Assembly: GCF_000003605.2 (NCBI RefSeq)
Contig: NW_003107110.1
Span: forward strand, 6,615 to 70,614
DNA: 64,000 bases
Direction of reading: 5' to 3'
Source of the DNA: Saccoglossus kowalevskii
Lineage: Eukaryota > Hemichordata > Enteropneusta > Harrimaniidae
This document shows positions 57,000-64,000 of the stretch, in pieces (position 1 is the first letter of the stretch; each line of letters opens with the position of its first letter). Under the pieces are notes generated by a model. That model was given only the letters and a program-made list of their open reading frames with translations, searched no databases and had not been told where the DNA came from. Made by a program: the position numbers and the translations under genes.

Positions 57000-59700
57000 G
57001 AATTACTATACTGTCCTAAAGTCCTTGGCAAGAAACAGAATTTTATTTTTTTTCTGTCAGTACAATGAAACAAGCAGTCACTCAAAACAATCTGAAAACC
57101 TGAATTCTTCATTTACATTTTAATAAAAATCTACATCTTATTTTTTATAGGTTAAAGGTCAAAAATCAAAGGATATGCAAATAAGGTAACCTGAAATGAC
57201 CTTGAATAACTTTAAATGAATAACCTAATTTTAGCTGGAATTTCTCTTTGGGGGGGGGGGGACTATCACTCCATCGAAAGTGAAAATTTAATAATGATAA
57301 TTTTTGGAGATTGAAAATTAGACAGAATGCGACCATTTAGTGATGAGGGAAGCATTAAGCAGTCTTGTTTTGAAGAACCTGTTTTTACTTGTTACGTGAA
57401 ATCGTTAGGCAAATAGACATTCTTATAGTGCTCGATTTTGTTCATTGAACGCTAACTTTGAATTTGTATGTGTACAGAAAGTCAAAGTGAATACATGTTT
57501 TTTTTTGGACAAAAATACATGAAGTGAAAATCCTTAGTGAGAGGAGGTCATGTGAGGTCAATTTGCAATAGAAACCCGCATCTCTATTGACTTTTTTCAC
57601 TTGACAAGAGCCACAGCACACTGATGCGAGGGATCAAACCAACAAAGTCTCTTATCATTTTGCTTTCTCCCTCAGTAAACACAAACAATTGGGATGTAAA
57701 AAGGTGGTAAAAAACAACAAAGGATTTTTTTGAAACAGAAAGCCGTTATAATCCCACAACTGCTACACATTATTATTTTTTCAATCGCGCAAAAACTTAT
57801 TCCTGACATACTCATTCTCAATTCCAAATTAACGCATATTCTAAAATATATTTGTGTTTTTTTTGTTTTTTTTTAGAACTTTCATAAATTCTATGAATCT
57901 GTCTTTCAGATATTTGATTAATCTGCAGGGGAGTTTGAATGATGAAGGAACAACTGTTTCATTTGTTAATACAGTCCATCCATCCTTCATAATGTCAGCT
58001 TCCCAACCCCCTCAATTATATTGCATTGAAAAGGTGCCAATTGTCAACAACAGACTTGTATTCCAAAAAAATAAGAAATATCAACCACAAAAAAAAAGTT
58101 TTTTTTTTGTGAAATAATAAAAAAAAAGTGTCAAAAGTGCAAAATTAAAAAAAAAAACGCTATAGTAATTTCTGATGGAAAGTAGTGCATGCGGTTCTTC
58201 CAATGAGAACACACTGCAGCATCAAGATAAAAATAATAAATAAATTTATAAACTGTTGGTCAAACATTCTCTTACTTATTACCGTAGCTATCAACATTTT
58301 AGGTCTCATAATACATTTTGCTTGTTTTGTTTTGATTTTTCAACACTTTATTTAATTAATTTTTGAATGAATTGACATTATCTCTCCCATGCCTACATGT
58401 CTTGACCAAAAAAGAAATTATGAAAACATTTGTGCATGTTTTTTCTTTTTTTTTTCTGTGAAAGGCGACAAAAAATGACTATGGCGTCCAAGAGAATAAA
58501 GAAGGGGACAGAGAGAGAAATATTGACATTGGCAACTTTTCAACTTTGAGAAGGGACGAGGATTTTTTTTTAGATTATTTTGTTGATGGGGGGAAAACAT
58601 AACCTTCATTCCCAAAATTTAAATTTAATAATTTGTGTTGGCCCTTACTCATTCTGCTATTACATTATATAATTTTTCAACAATCTGATTTTTTCCTACA
58701 CAGCAAAATTTGAGATTGCTGTTAAAACCGAACACATGGTAAAGTTTTGTTGACAAAATAAGCCTGAATAATTTCTTATTTTTTAAAATCTTGATGCAAA
58801 TTTTGTCAAAATTTTGATCTACAATTGAACGAGTATATGAAAAAAATCAATAGTTTCAAGTGAAAAATTTTGGACCTCTCAAATAACAACTGATATCGAT
58901 AAAACTTGTGATGAGGATTCACTAGGGCTGACTGATCCAATTTGATTCTTGAAGTTTTCCATTTTTGGTCTAGATCTGTAAAAAAAAAACAGCCCCAATC
59001 CACCAACCCCCACCCCAAAAGCACCCATGACACAATCTTGAAGCATATACATAAAATAATAATAAAGCATGGCAACTGAAAATACCAAAAGTCTCGTAGT
59101 AGCATTTAGTATTTATCAGAAATATACCCAAGACTGCCTCAGAGCCCAGATACAGGATACCAGCTTATCAATGCACTAATAAGCCAACACATGGCACCTC
59201 AATTAAATATTTTTACATGAAAAAATGGTTACATATTACACATACTAGATCACACCCAAGGAGATTATTTAATTATTATACAAATTTACATTGCAACTAA
59301 CTTCATGAATTATTTTCAAGTATAGAGTTTCCAAGACAACCAACTAGAGTTGAACTGGAATCACATGGTCCAAAAAGGTTAATTTGAGAAATATATTTGT
59401 TGCAATTTACTAATTTATTTTATCACAAACACATATGTAATAATTAAATTGTTATCAAGTTTTAATTTCATAAGGTTGATGAGATCATGAATTATGAAAC
59501 AGACAATTAAACAATGAAACAGGTTTAATTTTTTCAAAATGTGACTAGAAGATCTGCTTTTTCAACATTTTTTGTAAACTAAAACTAAAATTTGTTTGTG
59601 AAAAGTGTGAATTAATAATATAAATCTACAATTATAAAGTGTTATAAATAAAGCAAATTCAATATATAAATCCAGAGAATATCTTTAGAAATAAGAACAA
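57000..59700. other. TCF 5' intron or upstream region, no gene seen
   Basis: AT-rich, many T/A runs and one G run near 57252. No exon with TCF N-terminal similarity found on either strand. Confidence 0.45.
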
Positions 59701-59710
59701 AAAAACACAT

Positions 59711-59950
59711 TCACGGTACGGTTGCACTCATTCACCATACTGACCCCCTATTTTGAGGTAGTGACTCACATTTCGCTTGGTGAAACACCTCCACGCAGAC
59801 GTGAAACGAAGAAGCTCCCTTATTTCAGAGTCACCATATTCCCCGAGCATGCTGGAACGGCAATACCGATGGCTGGTCTGATGCACATCAACGCTGCTAC
59901 CAACATCGATGGATTCCTCAACAGGTTTCAGTCCCATCATAACATTGTTT
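59711..59950. other. GC-rich island open in opposite frames, unassigned
   Basis: About 240 bp with clearly higher GC than its surroundings, open on both strands: plus frame with PPRRRETKKLPYFRVTIFPE, minus frame with RELLRFTSAWRCFTKRNVSH. Neither is recognised and no TCF motif is present. Could be an exon, a structural RNA or an element fragment. Confidence 0.35.
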
Positions 59951-61492
59951 CTATGACGATTTGTTTTTTTCTCAAATAACTGTGCTCCAACTGATGGGTA
60001 AAATTATTTTGTTTTGGGGGGGAGTAGGGTCTATAACTCAAATCCCCTCAAACGATTTACAACGGTAAACTAAAAAAGTAAAACTCTGTCCCTAGAGGCT
60101 GCAATGAATTCCTTCAATTGCCAGAGCTAAGAGTGACTTTTCAATTCATAGTGCGACCAACGTCAGGTGGTCAGCCCACTAGAGTATTTCATTCACTGAT
60201 CACATGACACAACAGACTGTCACTCAGACTCCCTATCTTATCAAATTTATTGAACCACCAGGAAAGCACCCCTTAAGTGTTCCTTTAAAAAAAATCTGCT
60301 TTCATTAAGCGGCACCATAAAATAAACAAGTCTGTGCAGGTTTATGTGCGACAAACACAGCACAATAAAAAAAGTGATACGCCATGATTCTCATAACACT
60401 TATTTAAAAAGCGAAAGTACAACAGTTGTCGGAGCAGATAAGCTTGCAGCCACCTGTCAAAAAACACGAAAGACGATTCCAATGAATGGCATAGATTTAC
60501 TCAGTATAGAACATACCGTAATAAAATAACCACACCCTACCCCTCCCACTCGCTATAATAGCTTTTTATTAACCACATAGCAACTAAATTTACTCCGATA
60601 ACAGATTTAATGATAGAAAGTGTGTGTTTCATCTGACTATTAAACAATTTTAGGATAAATTGTTTTCCATGGTGGGAGATGAATTTATTACCGTTGTTTG
60701 TCTAACACGACGAGCATGACAAGTTCTGCATTTCAAAACCATCATTGAAAGTGTCGCAAAAAAAAAACATTAACTATTTACGATTACAGTAAACTTTTAA
60801 ATCATTTAATTGTTTCCACAAAAAATGTTGGTGCAGGCATTTTAAAAATTTCATAAATGGTCATAATTTCTAATTGGCTTGATGATTTTTTTTTGGCCAA
60901 AATATGAAACAAATTTATTGAAGTTTAATTTGTTAAAAGTGACAGAAATTGACTTTATTGTCCCAAAGGTTCCAATAAAATATTTTCAAATAAATTGAAA
61001 AAAGTACTGTATTTGTTTTAATATTTAATATAACTTTGAATCTTTTTAATACAATTTTCAATTGTGTTTGAGTTAATTATTCAAAAATCTGAAAATACAG
61101 CAAACTAAGATTGATGTTTGATGATATTTTGACCTTACTCAATACAATGTTTTTATAAAAACAACATTAGACATGTTTCTAAATTGTCTTGATGTGAAAA
61201 CAGACTAGTTCGTACAATTCTTTACAATTCTCCGACAAAGCAAATATATAAACACAAATTCATGAATGAAAAACACATGACAAAGTTGTAGTTTGGAATA
61301 AAGCTTTTTTCTAGAATTGGGGGTGGAAACATCTCAGGAATTTTAAAAATCCCCCATGAATTGTTTTTGAGCACCAATTTTGAATTTAGAAATTATATAT
61401 TTTTTTTTAAAAAAAGGTAAATTTCTGTAATCAATTGAAAATTAAGTTTGCTTGGTGCAAAATAAAAAATACATAAAAAACAGAGGTAACCC

Positions 61493-61728
61493 TTAACCTT
61501 TTCACCACCAGACTTTCTCGCTCAATTTTTTTTAACTTGTTTCTTATATTCTTCAATATTTCTGGAAATGAATCCTAATTTTGAAGACAACAGACACAAT
61601 TTCATTAAATTTTCAGTTTTTACTCATGGCTATTTTTTTTCAAATCTTCTGAATTAAAGTGCAGGCTATAAACGGGACTATTTTGTGAATTTGTGATGAG
61701 AAGCGGGAACTGGTGGTAAAAAGGTTAA
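61493..61728. mobile_element. TTAA MITE family P1, copy 5
   Basis: Best-preserved ends: TTAACCTTTTCACCACCAG and CTGGTGGTAAAAAGGTTAA, with TTAA on both sides. Confidence 0.88.
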
Positions 61729-62145
61729 AAGCCATCATTTTTTTGTTTGTGTGTGCAACATTATGTACAATAAACAGTTTTTATATTTTAACAAGGCACC
61801 GTAAAAAACAAAGAAGAGTAAATAATTTGTGAATGCTTACAAAATAAAATAAAACAAAGCATTATCATATGTTAGTTGAATGCGATTATGTCAACCAGCA
61901 AAAAATATAATAAATCACCCCCACTGTCTATCCACCTTTTAATGAGTTAAACAAATCAGTATGACCATTTTTCTCAATTTACATTATCTGATTTTCAGAA
62001 AATTTTAATCAAAAATTGCAAAGTCAGGTAAACTTGATGTCACAAAAACGTATTGTGGCAGGAAACATGCATATGCAAATTACTATCAATATGCAAATAA
62101 GTGATATCTGAACTCTGATCTTATTAAACTGCATACACATAGGCA

Positions 62146-62163
62146 CAGCGCCACCTAGTGGTC
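62146..62163 (-). promoter_or_regulatory. CTCF-like site
   Basis: Minus strand reads GACCACTAGGTGGCGCTG, a full match to the vertebrate/insect CTCF core CCACTAGRKGGCGC. The related repeat core in this genome makes chance occurrence possible. Confidence 0.45.
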
Positions 62164-62756
62164 ACATTTCAATACCAGACGATTTCAACAAAGTTAAGTA
62201 GAGGGCTCTGATTGGCTCCATAAACACAATCAAGAGATATCCAAGTTTAAGATCTAAAACGAATTCCAATAAAAATGTTAATGTCTTCAAGACTAGATAT
62301 ATCAATTCACACAATTTATTGTTGAATTTTCAAATAACAATAAAGTGTCTCATGATATCCATGATCAGAATTCATTATATGCTTTCTCGTGTTAATTTCC
62401 ATGACAACATATTCTTCCCATGAATGCTTTTGTTGGGATATTGAATGAAAATGCAGACTCGCTTAACACCTTATCAGCATGCATTTTTTTATACAAGTCT
62501 TATTCTTTTGATTCTAGTCTTGCACATTACCTCCTCTTGTACCTTTGCTAAACAATGCCGATAAAAATGACGAATGATAAGAGTCCACCCAAAACGAAAG
62601 CGGAGAAACAGAAAATATCAAAATGTGTGAAATTCTGGATATAACACACATTGAAATATTTGAAAAAAAAAAAAATGCATGATGTGATTGAAAAGACTGG
62701 GAGCTCACAGTGTGGGATTAGACACCATTTAAGTTTTTCAACTATAGAGGGCAATA

Positions 62757-62780
62757 TCATATATATATATATATATATAT
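62757..62780. repeat. AT microsatellite
   Basis: About 11 AT repeats. Confidence 0.97.
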
Positions 62781-63707
62781 GTCTCCTGTTAAATTAGCAG
62801 CATTCACGGAGGTACAACTTAATAAATAAGAAGGAAATTCCCCACTATCTTGTCCCACTATTATTTCCTGCCAGGCACAGTCGTCAACAGAAGCGAATAA
62901 ATGTGAAAAATCCAAAGCTTAGAACCAATAACAGTATTATTGGATGTCGTTTTCAAACGGCAATTAGAGGCACCAATCTAAGTAAGTAATAGACCACTTT
63001 TGTAAAAAAAATTATTTGTTTCAAAGAACATTGGCAGCATAATGATACAGAGAATTACTATCGTAAGTCAAACAAAAAAAATTTGCTTATTGATGAACTG
63101 TTTCTTGATGTTTTCATTGACTATACGACAGGTTCAGTCGAACTCTTAACTGCGTTATCATTTGAAAAGGAATTGATAAGTTGGGAGAAAAAGGTTGTGA
63201 ATTTAAATCAACATGTCAACTGTTGTCATGGTAACATAGGATAAAATGGCAATTCTGTTCATTTTTTTCAATTCTATATACTGTAAAGTGTTTATTTTCA
63301 CTGCTGGAAATTTATGCGATTTCACAGCAATCATGCAGACAAAATTTTTGTGAAAGTCAATGACACTTTATGCCATAGAACCCCAGTAAAATTTTCACGG
63401 CTCCAAATTTCCTGATTTTCACCGACACCACAAAATTCGCCTAAGTGGCTTAATGTGACCATAGACTGTGCAGAATATAATACAGTCTATGATAAACTAG
63501 TTAGACTGACACAGTAAAAATGACATGTAATACAAATTAACATAAAACATGTGGTAGCAATATATCAGATCATTATTTTGCGGATAACTAAAAATTAATT
63601 GGTGTATGACCACAAAAATAACATTCCAAGTTCCAATTGTTTACTCAAAAAATCCAGCTATCTAGGTGTTCATCACTTGTACACATCACCATGAATCCAA
63701 CCTCGAG

Positions 63708-63860
63708 TACTGTAGAATACTTTATTTTAGCTGGAATTAATTTTCGCTGAAAAGACATTCTGGGTATTTTGTATGGAATTTATTTTCACTGATTTTTGAC
63801 AAGTTGTATTTTCACTGAATCATTCAATTAATTCCAAGCAAAATAAAGTATTTTACAGTA
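63708..63860. mobile_element. TA-flanked MITE family M1, copy 5
   Basis: Begins TACTGTAGAATACTTTATTT and ends AAATAAAGTATTTTACAGTA. Confidence 0.88.
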
Positions 63861-64000
63861 TAATCATCTGATGCAACTACCACTACCACCTCCACGTCCC
63901 AATGACGAAGAAATGCAGTCGAAGTGACATTTGTTTTACAGAAATATTTTGTGAGAATGATTGAAAAGTATAGATATTATAGATTAGATTAACAACTAGT

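Noticed and set aside
62530-62546. 17-nt candidate microexon between TTTAG and GTAATG
   Set aside because: Too short, no similarity to TCF, and such patterns are common by chance.
54000-64000. Search for the TCF beta-catenin-binding domain and the YLQMKWPLLDV exon
   Set aside because: No matching segment on the minus strand; these exons probably lie beyond the window.
1-64000. tRNA, snRNA or rRNA genes and CRISPR arrays
   Set aside because: No A/B box pair, snRNA core or rRNA segment recognised; tandem repeats here lack unique spacers and the DNA is animal.

Overview
The window is animal (metazoan) nuclear DNA. It is AT-rich, has short coding exons separated by long GT-AG introns, and is dense in small DNA-transposon derivatives, minisatellites and one LINE fragment. 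Two conserved multi-exon genes, both on the minus strand, were rebuilt by hand from splice sites and protein similarity. Gene content (one TCF/LEF gene that keeps a C-clamp, plus an ACSL1/5/6-type acyl-CoA synthetase) and repeat style suggest a marine invertebrate. A hemichordate or other non-vertebrate deuterostome is my best guess, at low confidence. An assembly gap (run of N) lies at 13945-14641.

Layout. 1-4.6 kb: downstream flank made of dispersed and tandem repeats and a TTAA-flanked MITE. 5.07-30.86 kb: a complete long-chain acyl-CoA synthetase (ACSL1/5/6 group), 21 visible coding positions plus one short exon that must lie in the gap, about 712 residues. All exon joins keep frame. Its introns hold several MITE families, a 1-kb minisatellite with a 39-bp unit and an 843-bp palindromic element. 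The exon completing the ATP-binding P-loop exists in two tandem versions of equal length (16377-16450 and 15972-16045), and frame allows only one at a time. 31-39.4 kb: intergenic, with a GC/CpG-richer promoter-like zone, a broken LINE reverse-transcriptase fragment and a second CpG-rich promoter-like patch near 35.5 kb. 39.4-53.8 kb: the 3' two thirds of a TCF/LEF gene (Groucho-binding region, 30-nt cassette microexon, HMG box in two exons, basic tail, C-clamp, Ser/Thr/Pro-rich tail). Its beta-catenin-binding exons were not found and probably lie beyond 64 kb. 54-64 kb: the 5' intron of TCF, mostly repeats plus one unexplained GC-rich island at 59.7-59.95 kb.

The two genes are co-directional and work independently: ACSL activates long-chain fatty acids at membranes, and TCF/LEF is the nuclear effector of Wnt/beta-catenin signalling.

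Most notable: (1) the mutually exclusive P-loop exon pair in ACSL, one exon away from the gate exon that is alternatively spliced in mammals; (2) a run of seven A in the TCF C-clamp exon that puts the canonical splice out of frame, at the position of the frameshift-prone A tract of human TCF7L2; (3) the in-frame TCF microexon; (4) several TTAA-flanked, piggyBac-like MITE families and a very large palindrome.
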